DNA of 64,000 nucleotides from Mycoplasmopsis gallinacea. GTDB taxonomy: Bacteria > Bacillota_I > Bacilli_A > Mycoplasmatales > Metamycoplasmataceae. The translations under genes were made by a program, and so were the position numbers. Shown here one piece after another: positions 1 through 11,841 of the stretch. Position 1 is the first letter of the stretch, and every line of letters begins with the position of its first letter. The stretch spans positions 124,001 to 188,000 of the forward strand of contig NZ_LR214950.1 of the NCBI RefSeq assembly GCF_900660495.1, written 5' to 3'. A model generated the notes under the pieces. That model ran no database searches. It saw nothing but the letters and a program-made list of their open reading frames with translations, and was not told the DNA's origin.

Positions 1-3000
1 TTTAATATCTTTAGCAACATCAAGTTGTGCTTTTAATTCTCTACGTTTTTGGTCTTTTAATTTAGCAATAAGTCCTGTTGAACCATCATCGATTTTGTCA
101 ATTTCAAGTGATTTTGAAATTTCGTCGTGATTTGATTTGGTAAGTTGTTCTTTGGCTTTGCTAATTTCTTGATTTAATTGCTCATAAAGATCATTCATTA
201 AAGCTGTATCATCATTTGCGCCTTGTTCATTTACTTTTCTAGCATCATAAATTGCTTGAGCTTTAGTAACAACTTTCTTAAGGTTAATTGAGTTATTAAG
301 CGCAACTTTTAATGAAGTATCACTATCACCTGTTAAGTATCTCTCTTTGAAGTTTTTGTTAAATTCTTCAGAAGAATAATACGAATTTGTATAGTAAATT
401 TCTTTGAAAATGTCATTTAAGATTTTTTGAAGTGGCGCAGATTCATTTGCTTCAAGATATACATTTTCACTATTAGCAAGAGCTGAATCTCTATTTTCCA
501 CTTTATATGAATCAAGTGTTTTTTGGCTTGTTACATATGTTTTATAAAAATCAAGTTTATCAATTTGGAATTGTAATAATCTATTTCACTCATTAATAAT
601 GTTTTGATCCACATTGTTTTGGTACATTGAAACAATGGCTTTAGAATTAACATTTAAATCACCTTTAATAAAGCTAATTTCTTCTTTAATTTGGCCAATT
701 AATGATTTCATATGTGCATTTTCTTTAGCATAATTATCAGTTTCAATTTCAGCTACTTTAGCTTCTAAATCGTTTACTTTATCAGCAATTACTTTGTATG
801 GATCAACTACTTTATTTACAGCTGAAATATAATCTGAATAATTATCTAAATCAGTTGTAGTATAGCTTTCAGAAATGTAGTTAATAATATTAAGGTATGC
901 TTGACTGATTTTGCTATTAGCAACTGCATATTTAGGTTCATCTTTAGACAATTTTGTATTAAGGGTAGTGATATTAGCTAAAATGTTTTGAATTTTTAAT
1001 GCTCTATTTGTAAATAGTGCATTTTTTTCTTCAATTTGAGCTTCTAAATCACTAACTTTAGTATTTAATACTTGATTTTTTCAAGTTAAAGCAGTATTTT
1101 TTAAGTTAAATCTAGCATCATTGCTTGTTTCTTGTGAAGCAACAACAAATAATGCTTCAGCTAATTTGTTTTGAAGATCAAGGTTTTCTTTGTATTTAAA
1201 TAAATCATATTGAATTTGGTAGAAAGCTTTTTTAGCTTCATTTTTAGTTTCTTCAAGCTGTGTTTGTGCAGCATCTAATTTTTCTTTAAGATCAACAATT
1301 AAAGCCTCAATTTCAGATACATTAGCTTGCGCGCTAGTTACGCTAGATTCATCAAGAGATGAATCATAGCTTCTTTGAGCTTGAAACTCAGTAACTCTTT
1401 CTTTAGCAATTTCAAGTTCTTTAACACGTAAGCTAATTTGATTGCTATATCTTGTAATTTGTATCACTAATTCATCAAGTGTATCAGTAATTTCTTCAAG
1501 TTTTGCTTTATCAGCTGCAATTTTAGATTTAATTGTTTCATTTTGCTCTTGAGCTTGAATATGTTGCTCTTTAATAGCTTCAGCATCACTAGAATCTAAA
1601 TTATCTGAAGTTTCTTTAGCAGCAACTTCTGAATTTAAAATTGATTCACCAATGTTTTTAGTGTCAAAATCATATCCAAAATCTTTTAATGAGTCAGGAG
1701 CAACATTTAAAGCACTAAATTTAGCTTTTTTAGCTGTGTCATTATCTTTAATATTTTTATAATCATTATTAATAGATTTTTCTTGAGTTGTAACTAAGTT
1801 TTTGAAGTTATCAAGTGAAACTAAAATAATTGCAAGTTCTTTTTTGACGTCAAGAATATTAACTTCTTTATTTGCATAATCAATTGAATCTGCAAAGTTT
1901 TTAAATACTTCAAGCGAAGCAAGCATTTTAGCTTTAACCGAGTCTTTAGTTAAGCTACTAAAACTTTCTTCGATAGCTTCTTCATTAATTTTGAATGTTA
2001 AATTATCAACATTTCCAAATCCATCAGAATAAGTAAGCGCTTCTAATTTATCTTTAACGCCTTTATACTCTTGATCAAATTCTTTAACAGCATTTAAAAG
2101 TGCTTGGTAATTTTTAACTTCTTCATTTAATTCACTAATTCCTAATGAATCGGGTTTTAAATACTTAGAATTAGCTCTTTTTTGTAAATCTTCATTAAAT
2201 CTATTTTGAAGAGCTTCAATTTTTGAATCTCTAGGTTCACTAAGAGAATCGTTAATATTTTGGGCAAGCTGATCAACATTACCTGCAAGAACTTTAATTT
2301 CATCAATGTTTTGATTAATTTTTTTGTAAACATCTTCAATTTCTTTAATAGCATCTTTACCTTTAACACTTGCAAGTTCAGTTTGTTTTTCATTAAGAAG
2401 TTGTGTAAGATCTGCTAATTGACTTGTTCCATATGAATCATTAGGAATTTCAGCTTTTAATGCTTCAAGCTTGTCATTAACTTGTTTACGTAATTTTTCT
2501 TCTTCAACTGCATTATATCTAGCTGTATTAAGGTTTTCAGCTTTAGCTTGAATTTGAGCTTTATCATCATTATCAGGATCAATTAAGTTATCATTAATTG
2601 CATTGATAATTTCATCTTTGTTTTGAGTTTCACCATATGCATCAAGTAAGCTTTTTGACTCATCAGCATAAGTTTTAAGTGAATCCATTTTACTAATATA
2701 TTCATTTAACTGCGCTTCTGTTAATTTAGGCTCTTCTGAATTTACTTTTTCAAGTCAATTATCCATTGCTCCCTGGATATTTTGAGCAAGTTTTTCAGTT
2801 GGGCTTTGATCACCTTCTTGGGTTGAAGTTGTCTGTGCAAAAGTATCTTTAATAGCTTCAATTTTAGCTTTTTTATCTTCAAAGACATCTTTAAGGTATT
2901 CAAGCTTCATTTCTTTCATAAGCTCTTCAATTTGGCTAGGAGTAGCTGCATTAATAAAGTTATCACCTTCTTTTTGAGCAGCAATTTTAGCTCAAGCAGC

Positions 3001-6000
3001 ATTAAGTTTATCTAAGTTATCTGCATTAATTCCACGTTTTGAAGTAGCTTCTAATGTAAGTTGATCATATAAAGCTTTTGCTTCTTTATATTTATCATCT
3101 AAAGCTTTTTCTAAGTTTTGTTTTTCAGTGGTTCCTAAATCATTAGCTCTTTGGATGTCTCTTTGAAGTGCAACAAGTTGAGCAGCTGTTAAATCTGGAT
3201 TAGCAAATCTTTCTTTGAAAGCCGCAATTTTCTCTTCAAGACGAGGTTTTGAGGTAACAAAAATTGCTTTGTCAGCCTCTTCATTAGAATAAACTTTTTC
3301 AATTTCTTTAAGCGCGTCAGCAACACGTTTTTTAGCTTCAATTTTGTTTAATTCTTCAGCAATTCTTTGGATTTTTGCATCAATTTCTGAAGATGGATCA
3401 TCTAAGTTAATTGTGTTTGCCTCAATAACTGCTTTAAGTTGGTCAGCTACTTCTGGATAAGTATCAATAAGTTCCTTGTATTTTGCTTGTGCTTCTTTTA
3501 ATTTAGCAGCAAGTGGAATGTTGTTTTGAACTTTCTTAGTTGTATCTTGAATAGTTTTAATGTTTGTAGATGGATTTACAATTCCTTCAGCTAAATTTTG
3601 CTGATTGGTAATGTTATCTGTAATTACTTTTTCTAATTCTTTATACGCTTCAGGATCAGTCTCTACTGAAGGTGTAATATAAGCTTTTAAATCATCAAGA
3701 GCATTTTTAAATTTAGCTTTTTCTTGAGCAATTTGTAAATCTTGTTTTTCTTTAATAGCAGCAGCTTTTAATTCACCATATTTACCTGTACCAACAGCTG
3801 GATCTGTAAGATTATTAATAAAATCATTAATTTCATCAAGTTTAGCTTGTGCCTGTTCAATTTGGTCAGCTGGCTTATTAGCCCCAAGACCCATATCTTC
3901 AGTTTTTCTAATTTCATCTTGTAAAGCAAGACGTTCTTTTTCTAAATCAGCAGCAGCTTTAATGTTATCTTGAAGTTTTTTAATAGCATCCACAGCAGCA
4001 TCATAAGCTGCTTGGTTAGTGTTTGGATTATCTAAAATGGCTTTTTGTTTTTCAAGTTCTGCTTTGAATTTTTTCTCAAGCTCACTTGGAATTACACCAT
4101 TACGGTAAGGAGCAAAACCATCGTTAATTGCTTTTAATGCTTTTTGATAGTATTGATCAGAAATAAGTTTATTTCTTTTATCTTTAATTAAGTCTTCAAG
4201 TTCTTTAACTTTTTCAACTTCACGCTCAATATCATTTTGATATGGATTTTTAAATACATCATTTTGAGCTTTTAAAAGACGGTCTGCATCATTAATCTCT
4301 GAAAGAAGTTGTCTTTTAATTTCTGGGTTAGCATCAAGGCTAGCAATAATATCTAAAAGTTTATCTTGCTCATCCATTAACTTTTGTAAATCAGCTTTTG
4401 GAGCTTCAAGAGCTTTAATTTGGTCATAAAGCTCGTCAATTTGTGCTTCTTTTTCTTCATTAGTTAAGTTTGGATTTGAATGAACAGCATTGATTTTGTT
4501 TAATAAAACATCAATTTTATCTTTGTAAAGATTTGCTTGAGTGTTTCTATCATTTCCATCTGCCATTGATGGAATTGCATCTTTAAATTCATTAGTTTCT
4601 TTATTAATTTGAGCTACTTTTTTGCTTAAACGTGCATCATCAAGTAATTTTTTGTACTCTTCAATTCTTGGTTCAATTTGATTGCTTGTAGCGCTTGAAT
4701 AATCATTTGTAAGAGGTGTAGAAACTATTTCAAGAGCTTTTAATGCTTCTTTAATTGCTGGTAATACATCAGGGTTGTTTTGTGCCTCTTGCCCTGCAGC
4801 AATTAAGTTTTTAAGTTCATTTTTATTTGCATCTCTAAGTTTGTCAAAAAGCTCTGCAACTTTATCTTCAGCTTCTCAAGTGCGATCTTCTTCCCCATCA
4901 AGAACGTCTCATTGCTCTAAAGATTGCGCTTTTAAAGCTTCAACTTCAGCTAAAATTTCATTAAGAAGCTCTTTATCTGAAAATTCACTTGGAAGTTTGG
5001 TATTTACTAAAGCTTGTAATTTTTCTAAATCGCTATTGATTTTTTGGGCACGAGTTAATTTCTCAATTACATCATCAATTTTTTCATTTTCATCTTCAGA
5101 TAATGCTAAAAGATCTTCACCATTAATTGAAGTCATTTCATCTTTTAATTCAGTTTCTTGTGGTGTAGAAATTAAGTTATTTGCTTTTGCTTGATCAATT
5201 AATGAATTAGTTTTATCAATTGATTTTTGTTGGCTTTGTGCAAAATCAATTTTAGCCTTAGCATCTTTTTTAAGCTCAATAAGTTTATCTTTAGAAATAT
5301 TCGGATCATTTAAAGCGTCAGTAATTTTAGCAAGGCTGCTAATAAGAGTGTTATTTAAATTAGCATGATCAAGAGTTGGAGCAGCATCAATAATGGCTTT
5401 AACTTCATCTTTTAATGTTGCTTTGTCTTTGTTTTGATCATTTAATTCTTCTTGAATTGAATCTACTAATTTTTCAAGTTCTTTTAAATCGTCAAGTTTG
5501 TTATTTGCGTAAGTTACATCTTTTGAAGCTGCAGCTTCATCGTATTTATCCACTTTAGCAAGTAATTTTTCTTTTTCAGCATTGCTTAAATTTGAATCAA
5601 GAACGTTTTGTCTTGCAATTGCACTTTTGTTTAAATATCTTTGATACTCAAGCTCTGTTTCTTTTTTAATTTCTGAAAGATTTGAAAGTGCATCTTCAAG
5701 ATCATCTGTAAGTTGCGAAACATTCTCAGCCGAAATGCTGTTAAGATCTAAAGCTGCTTCAAGAGCGTTAATAAGTCCTTGAACTTTAGCTTTATCTTCT
5801 GGTTTGTAATTTTCTGGATTTGCAGCAAGTTCATCTTTAATTTTTCATAAGATGTTTTGTGCTGGTACAATAATTTCATTTTGACGATCAAAAATTCCTT
5901 GAGTTTGCTCTTTTAACTTCTTCGCAAGTTCAAGTTTTTCAGTTTCATTAATATCACCATTTTTAAGTGAGTTAATAACATCTCTGTTGTTATCTAAAAA

Positions 6001-6453
6001 TTGAGCTTTAAGTTCTGGATCTTTGATTTGATTAGTGATGTCTTCTAAAGTTTTCTCTACCCCTTCTTGAGAATCCTTTCTAATAGCATCATTTAAAAGT
6101 GCATAATCAAAATCACGATCAAGTTTATTAGCAAGTTGTTGAGCACTAAGTGAGTTGTAATCTGGATTTTGCTTATTGTGTTGAATTTCAAGTAAAATTC
6201 CGTATAACTCATCTTGTGTTTCTTTGCTTAAAGTAGATTGCTTAGTTTTTGGATCAATATGTGAATTAAGGTAATCAACAATTTTGTTTTCAAATTGTTT
6301 AATTTGACCAAATTCTTTATTAGCATAAACTTCGCGGTTATTTTTTGGCTCTTCTTTTAAAGCAAAAACAACTCCAGCTAAACCTGCAGCTGCAATAGCA
6401 CCAGCTGCACCAACTGCAATAGCTGTATTAGATAAGGTTTTCTTTTTGTTCAT
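1..6453 (-). CDS. Giant coiled-coil surface protein, 3' end beyond window (partial)
   Basis: One open frame of 2151 codons runs from ATG at 6453 to the left edge without TAA or TAG; in-frame TGA codons (for example at 5847-5849, 4876-4878, 2755-2757, 1081-1083) encode Trp. The N-terminus is MNKKKTLSNTAIAVGAAGAI followed by a small-residue hydrophobic segment to about residue 33, which looks like an uncleaved signal anchor or export signal without a lipobox Cys. Everything after about residue 40 is Lys/Glu/Asn/Leu-rich, helical and coiled-coil-like, with few aromatic residues, as in mycoplasma GA/FIVAR-type extracellular proteins. The ribosome site AGAGGT lies 5-10 bases upstream of the ATG. 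Likely role: cell-surface attachment or matrix binding, inferred from architecture only. No specific domain family can be assigned with certainty by eye. Confidence 0.8.
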
Positions 6454-6608
6454 ATTTACCTCTCTTACTTATTTTTCAAAGTAATGTAAATTTATATAGT
6501 TGTTTATTTTTAAATATATAAATTTTGTTTACGTATATTTTTTACTTATATTTAGTAATACTAATATAGTAAATTAGTAATATATTTCTATTTTAAAGAT
6601 TTAATAAC

Positions 6609-6622
6609 AAAAAAAAAAAAAA
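6609..6622. repeat. Homopolymer A14 (T14 on the coding strand of the upstream surface gene)
   Basis: An uninterrupted run of 14 A lies about 155 bp upstream of the start of the giant minus-strand surface gene. A weak -10-like TATAAA for that gene lies closer, around 6495, so the tract would be distal to the promoter. Long homopolymers in front of mycoplasma surface genes are often length-variable. The rest of 6454-6806 holds no convincing gene, only AT-rich spacer. Confidence 0.6.
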
Positions 6623-6806
6623 CAAGTCTAAAATTTGTTTTTTTGTCCCTAAAATATGGTATAAAAATAATTTAAGGGATTTTTTTATTGCAAAAAATAA
6701 AATATTCATTTTTTTAATTTAAAAATTTCGTTAATTTTTAAAAAGTTGTTTTTTGTGTTTTTTTTGGCACTTTTTTTAATTTTTGTATGAAATTACGTGC
6801 TTTAAT

Positions 6807-6852
6807 GATAATTAAAAAATAGCAAGGGTTAATTTGCTATTTTTTAATTATC
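6807..6852 (-). terminator. Bidirectional hairpin terminator
   Basis: A perfect 18-bp inverted repeat (GATAATTAAAAAATAGCA and its complement) encloses the loop agggttaatt. The T-rich 3' arms lie on both strands. It sits 12 bp downstream of the stop of the 88-residue membrane protein, whose transcript it should end. Confidence 0.85.
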
Positions 6853-6863
6853 TGAAATACAAA

Positions 6864-7130
6864 TTAGGCTGCTTCACCAAAAAGTCCTCTTTGTCTTTGG
6901 AGAACTGTTCATAAACGACCATCTACTCCTGTGTCTTTATATTTATAAAAATCAGCGATGTAAGCAATCTCAAGGCAAATTAAAACAAGTAAAACAACAA
7001 TTAATAAAATCATAAGTGCTACTAAAATTTTTTTCTTTGTTGTTCAAACTGTTTTTTGTTCTTCTTGTTGATTGTTTTCGTTTTGTGTTTCTTCTTTGAT
7101 TTCTTGTACTTGTTTTGTTTCTAATGACAT
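6864..7130 (-). CDS. Small single-pass membrane protein, unknown function (88 aa)
   Basis: Not recognised as any named family. ATG at 7130 is preceded by AAGGAG at 7-12 bases, and a TATAAT box lies at 7163-7168. Residues 1-32 are hydrophilic and Glu/Gln-rich. Residues about 35-56 form one strong transmembrane helix after TTKKK, which predicts N-in topology. The C-terminal 30 residues are short and polar and end GLFGEAA. One TGA codes Trp in the N-terminal part and another in GRLW. It stands alone, with its own promoter and terminator, between a surface-protein gene and an ABC exporter pair. Accessory factor or small envelope protein are both possible; no function is claimed. Confidence 0.8.
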
Positions 7131-7162
7131 TGTTTATTCTCCTTGCTTAGTCAGTTTTTCTA

Positions 7163-7168
7163 ATTATA
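7163..7168 (-). promoter_or_regulatory. -10 box TATAAT of the 88-residue protein gene
   Basis: A consensus TATAAT lies 32 bp upstream of the ATG at 7130, with a normal leader carrying AAGGAG. No clear -35 hexamer is seen, which is common in mycoplasmas. Confidence 0.6.
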
Positions 7169-7238
7169 ATACAAAAGCGCTATTTTATTAAATCTATTTA
7201 AAAACTGTTGAAATATTTTTTTAAACCTATTTTTAGGG

Positions 7239-9062
7239 CTAAAAATCTTTTTTAGCTTCATTTAGAATTGAGTTATATAAATTAAAATATTTTCCTTTAT
7301 TATCTAAAAGTTCAAAATGTCTTCCTTGCTCAATAATTTTCCCTTTTTCTAAAACTACAATATTGTCAGCATTTATAATGGTGCTAAGGCGGTGAGCAAT
7401 AATTAATAAGGTCTTTTTGTTACTTAAATATTTAAGTGCTTCTTGAATCTTTTTCTCAGTGATAGTATCGATATTTGAAGTAGCTTCATCCATAATAATA
7501 ATTGGTTTTTCTGAAATTAAAGCTCTAGTAATTGAAAGAAGTTGTCTTTGACCTTCAGAAAGATTTCGTCCATTATTAATTAAAATAGTTTCATAACCTT
7601 TTGGAAGAACACTAATAAATTCATCTATTTTAGTGAGCTTGCAAATTTCTAAAAGCTTTTGATTGTCAATATTTGGATTGACCATTTTTAAATTATTAAA
7701 AATGGTATCTTCAAATAAGAATGTATCTTGAGAAATAATTGCAATTTTGTCTCTTCAAGATTTTTGATCAATTTTAATTGATCTTTGATTATCAATTAAA
7801 ATATCTCCACTGCTTGGTTCATAAAATTTAGCTAACAGTTTGGAAATAGTACTTTTTCCACTTCCAGTATGCCCTACTAGTGCTAAACTGGTTTGTGCAG
7901 GTATTTTAAAACTAATATTACTTAAAACAACATTATCTTTTAAGTTTGGATAGTGAAAATTGACATTTCTAAATTCAATATCACCTTTAATAAATTTAAG
8001 AGAATCAAGTTTTTCATTTTCAAAAGGAATTTTATATTCTAAAATTCGTTTGATTCTATCCCAAGATGAAAGACCATTTTGTAATGTATTTGAAAAGCTA
8101 AGTACAGTCATAATTTGACTAGTTAGTGATGAAATATACATTGAAAAAGAAGTAATTACCCCAAAATCTAACTCTTTAATTCCATAGCTTGGAATTTTAT
8201 TTAAGAAAAAATAAGTGCTTAATGACACAATAATTAGCTGATTTACAATGTTAATAAAATTATAGCTTGGGTGTAAAATGTGTCAAAAAAGAACTGATTT
8301 TCTTCCTGCATTTCGTTCGTTTAAACTAATTTGTTTAAACTTTTTATATACTAAATTTTGCTTTTGATGGATTCTAATATTTGGAAGTGAATCTAAAATT
8401 TCTTCAATATAACCGTTATATTCTCCATATGCATCTTGTGCTTTTCTAAAGTGTTTTTTGGTTTTTGAAATTATATAAATGAAAATAATACCAGTTAGTG
8501 GAACTAAAATAATTGAAATAAACCCTAAAATTGGTGCATATAAAAACATTAAAGTGGCATTTAAAACAAAAGTAAAAATGACCCTTAAAATGTTTGAAAT
8601 AATACTTGAAAGTGAGTTAGCTAAATTTTCAGTATCATTGCTAATTGCAGCCATTAAATCACCAGTTTTTTCATTTTCAAAAAAGTTCATTGGCAGACTT
8701 TGAATTTTCAAATACAAAGTTTCTCTTAAGTTTTTAGTATATAAATTAAAAGCTTTTGAAAGCATCAGTGAGTTAAAAATGGAAATGAGCTTTTCAAAAA
8801 TGTAAAAGAAAAACAAGATAATAACTAAAAGGAAATAGAAAGAATATTGTTCTTTTCAAATCTGTTCAAAGCTGTCGCTACTAAAAAAGTGGCCTACTAA
8901 AAAACCGATATATCAAGAAATTAAACTACCAATTCCAGCTGTTAAAAAGACAAAAAGAAAAAGTAAAAATCATTGCTTTTTACTAAATGGTAAAATTGAG
9001 AAAATTTCTTTAAGGTCTTTAAATGAAATTTTCTCACTGCGTTTTGATATTCTGATTCTCAT
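7239..9062 (-). CDS. ABC exporter half-transporter with canonical ATP-hydrolysis residues (607 aa)
   Basis: Second gene of a two-gene transporter operon, starting 1 nt after the stop of its partner at 9064. The N-terminal half holds about six hydrophobic segments (type-1 exporter TM domain, residues about 20-320). The C-terminal half is the nucleotide-binding domain: Walker A GHTGSGKST, signature LSEGQ, Walker B IIIMDEATS with the catalytic Glu, and switch His in IIAHRLST. The signature motif deviates (Gly to Glu), while the Walker B and switch residues are canonical. In-frame TGA codons are Trp. Length and order match MsbA/LmrA/TM288-type exporters. Substrate is not predictable; lipid, peptide or drug export is plausible. 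The stop TAG is at 7239-7241. Confidence 0.9.
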
Positions 9063-9063
9063 T

Positions 9064-10839
9064 TTATTTTTCCTTTTGACTTTCGAATATTTCTTGATAG
9101 TATTGATTATCTTTTAAAAGCTGCTGGTGAGTTCCGCTTCCTACTATTTTACCTTTATCTAAAACAATGATTTTATCTAAGTTTTCAATTGTTCTAATTC
9201 TTTGTGAAATGATAATAAGGGTAATATCTTTAAAGTTGTTTAAAATTTCTTTTTGAACGTTTTTATCAGTTTGATTGTCTAAAGCACTAGTGGTATCATC
9301 TAAGATTAAAATTTTTGGTTTTTTAATAATTCCTTGCGCGATACTAATTCTTTGTTTTTGACCACCACTTAAGTTAATTCCGTGCTGACCAATTATTTGT
9401 TCATAACTGTTTTCATATTCATTGATAAAGTGAGATTGTGAAATATTAATTGCTTGATAAATTTCAATTTCAGAAGCATTTTCATTAGTTAAAGTAATGT
9501 TTTCTTTAATTGAACCACTTAAAAGCATATTCTTTTGCATAACTGCAGAAAGATTGCTTTTTAAATAATTTGTATCAATTAAGTTTAGGTCATAACCACC
9601 AATTTTAACTGTTCCTTGATCCGGAAGAATTTCTCTAGTAAGTAAATTCACAATCGTACTTTTTCCACTTCCAGTAGATCCAATTATTCCAAGTGAAGAG
9701 TTAGCCTTAACATCAAAAGTAATATTTTTAAGAGCATCTACATCTGGATTATTAGGGTAAATGTAAGAAACATTCTCAAAAGCAATCGATCAATTAGTAG
9801 GCTTAATTTCACTAATAACATCTTTAATTTTGCTTTCTAAATTTAGTACTTCATAAATTCTTTTTGAGCTAGCGCTGGCTCTAAATAGTTTATTTGATTC
9901 AAAACACACTTGGAAAATCCCTGAAGAAATAAGTGAAAGGTAAGCTAAAAATTGATAGATATTTCCAACTTGGCTTTGGATATTATCATTTGTATAATTT
10001 TTGGCCATGAATCCAAAAATTATAAATACTAAAATATTTCCAATTGAAATGCAAGCATGAATAATCGGTCATGCTAACGAATCTCTGAAAGATACTTTGT
10101 AATTTAGATTAAGTAAGTTATTATTTTCTTTTTGATAATGCTTAAATCTAGTTTCTTCTAAATTGTAAGCTTTAATTAGTTCAATTCCGTTAATATCTTC
10201 TTTTGCATTATTTGCTAATTTATCTAAAATGTAATTTTCCTTTCTAAATAAAGGAAAAAGAAATTTAATTGCTACAACTGAACCAATAATTACAATAGGG
10301 ATATTTACAAAAATAGCAATTGATAAATGTAAATCTAAATTTAACGAGAAAAAGACACCTCAAATAATTAAGAATAAACCATTAAATAAAGAACGACATA
10401 ACACAAAAAATCCAGAATTGATTTTACCAATATCATTTCCAAAATAAGTAATGATTGCAGCTTGTGAAAGATTGGTAATATCATCTTTGCTTAAGTGAAT
10501 AATTTTGTCAAATAACTTTAACCTAATTAAATGACGAATATGGCTAATTGTATATTCACATAATCTTTGTGAAGCGAATCATAAAATTAAGTTAAGAAGT
10601 CCTGAAGCAAGAACTAAAATGATTAAAAATTGATACACACTTAAAAAAGAAGGTGGATAAATTTGTCAGTGAAAAATTCTAACAACTTCAATAACGTTGT
10701 TATGATCGCTCATTATAATGAATTGCTTTATAAACTGCGGAATTAGCATTTCAAAAAAGCTTGGCAGAATTGAAATTAAAGCACAAAGCAAAATTCTCAG
10801 CTTTGTTTTTGTATTTAATAAATTCAAAATTCTAATCAT
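9064..10839 (-). CDS. ABC exporter half-transporter with degenerate ATP site (591 aa)
   Basis: First gene of the pair, ATG at 10839 (MIRILNLLNTKTKLRILL). The TM domain covers residues about 15-310 and is followed by the nucleotide-binding domain: Walker A GSTGSGKST, canonical signature LSGGQ, but Walker B reads ILILDDTTS, with Asp in place of the catalytic Glu, and the switch loop reads IIISQRIRT, with Gln in place of His. The partner at 7239-9062 has the complementary pattern (good Glu and His, poor signature). Known heterodimeric exporters such as TM287/288 and LmrCD carry one canonical and one degenerate site made in exactly this way. I infer an obligate heterodimer in the membrane, translated from one mRNA. 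Confidence 0.9.
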
Positions 10840-10939
10840 AATAAAATATTATAAACATTTAAAATGAATTAAGCTGGTGAATAATTCTTGTTATAGCATG
10901 AAAATTTGTGCTTGTTAATTCTTTAATCATAAAAAGATA

Positions 10940-11461
10940 TAAATTAGAAAAGTCACACGCAAATTTAATGCATGTGACTTTTCTAATTTATAAAATAAAT
11001 ATCAATTTAGATGTTTTGATCATATTATCATAATTATTATATGTAATAATATTCATATTATTTGTATATTGTTTATACTCTTATATTTGTTTCTTTTGTG
11101 TTTCTTTTGTGTTTCTTTTGTGTTTCTTTTGTGTTTCTTTTGTGTTTCTTTTGTGTTTCTTTTGTGTTTCTTTTGTGTTTCTTTTGTGTTTCTTTTGTGT
11201 TTCTTTTGTGTTTCTTTTGTTTATAACTTCTCTACTTTATAGTATGAAGTTTTAAAGTTTATTAATTTACTATATACATTTCACTGGAAAAATTATTAAT
11301 ATCCTCTTTGTATTTTAGGTTTATTTGCTTCATGGGATTTACAAACTGCATTGTCACTATTTATTCATTTTTTGCACTAATTTTTTATAATTTAAACATT
11401 AAAAAAGCATTGTTATTTTTTTGACACTTAACTTGCGCGTCACTTTTCCAATTTTTGTTTG
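10940..11461. mobile_element. Internally deleted remnant of the IS30-like element (inverted relative to 53090-54911)
   Basis: The left edge (10940-10990) is a strong palindrome that matches, in reverse complement, the right end of the intact IS30-like element at 54868-54911. The right edge (about 11355-11461, including GCGCGTCACTTTTCC) matches, in reverse complement, the left end at 53090-53195. The transposase is gone. Between the two ends lie AT-rich DNA and an 11-bp minisatellite. Total length is about 520 bp against 1822 bp for the complete element. This is a fossil or MITE-like derivative. Confidence 0.75.
11090..11221. repeat. 11-bp minisatellite, about 12 copies
   Basis: The unit tttcttttgtg is repeated head to tail about 12 times with no interruption; the last copy is imperfect. 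It lies inside the IS30-like remnant. The 11-base period is close to one DNA helical turn, and one strand is pure pyrimidine plus G/T. No open frame uses it. Confidence 0.95.
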
Positions 11462-11687
11462 AATTATTGCATTTATAAATTAAAAAAAATTTTATAAAGA
11501 TAATGGTGAGATCCAAAAACTCACAATGAATATGTTTATAGATGCTTTGAAACTTATAACAATCACAACGAAGACTGTGAATGATAAAGTTGTAAGTGAA
11601 ATCAAGAATAATTTAGACCCAGTGCATAAGGAATTAAACAAAATATATAGTGATTTTCAATATGCCGTTGATAGTCTATCATTGTAA
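11453..11687 (+). pseudogene. 3' fragment of a diverged IS1634-like transposase
   Basis: The reading frame CLNYCIYKL...NGEIQKLTMNMFIDALKLITIT ends with TAA at 11685-11687. It aligns with the C-terminus of the intact transposases here (LKYCLYKL...NGEIQKVTLDLFVDSLRMMTIT). It is clearly diverged, so it belongs to an older or different element. Its 5' end is cut off exactly where the IS30-like remnant stops, which suggests that IS30 insertion or recombination truncated it. Confidence 0.75.
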
Positions 11688-11697
11688 TTTAAAAACG

Positions 11698-11764
11698 CAA
11701 AAAACGAATACGCCTTATTTGTAGGTGTATTCGTTTTTTCTTCATTACAACTTGGAAACTCAGG
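11698..11764 (+). mobile_element. Terminal end of the same decayed IS1634-like element
   Basis: A hairpin with aaaaaacgaatac arms is followed by cttggaaactcagg, matching the right end of the intact element at 13808-13874 (hairpin, then inverted repeat ending aactcagg). It follows the transposase fragment in the expected order and spacing. Confidence 0.8.
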
Positions 11765-11841
11765 ATATAAAAGTTTAATTATTTTCAAATTTTTCTATAT
11801 TTTAGTCTTATTCGTTTTTTTAGTTTGTAAACTGTCAAACT

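Noticed and set aside
1081-1083. In-frame TGA codons splitting the large genes into many short ORFs
   Set aside because: They are Trp codons in the mycoplasma code. The fragments share one frame and composition, and the same happens in recA, aspS and mnmG.
4775-5194. Plus-strand 139-codon ORF antisense to the giant surface gene
   Set aside because: Ser/Leu-rich shadow of Lys/Glu codons on the other strand, with no ribosome site or promoter.
10940-10990. Terminator of a gene upstream of the ABC exporter
   Set aside because: The palindrome matches the end of the IS30-like element at 54868-54911, and no gene ends there, so it is an IS end.
11090-11221. CRISPR array
   Set aside because: The repeats are 11 bp and directly adjoining with no spacers, and no cas gene is present in the window.
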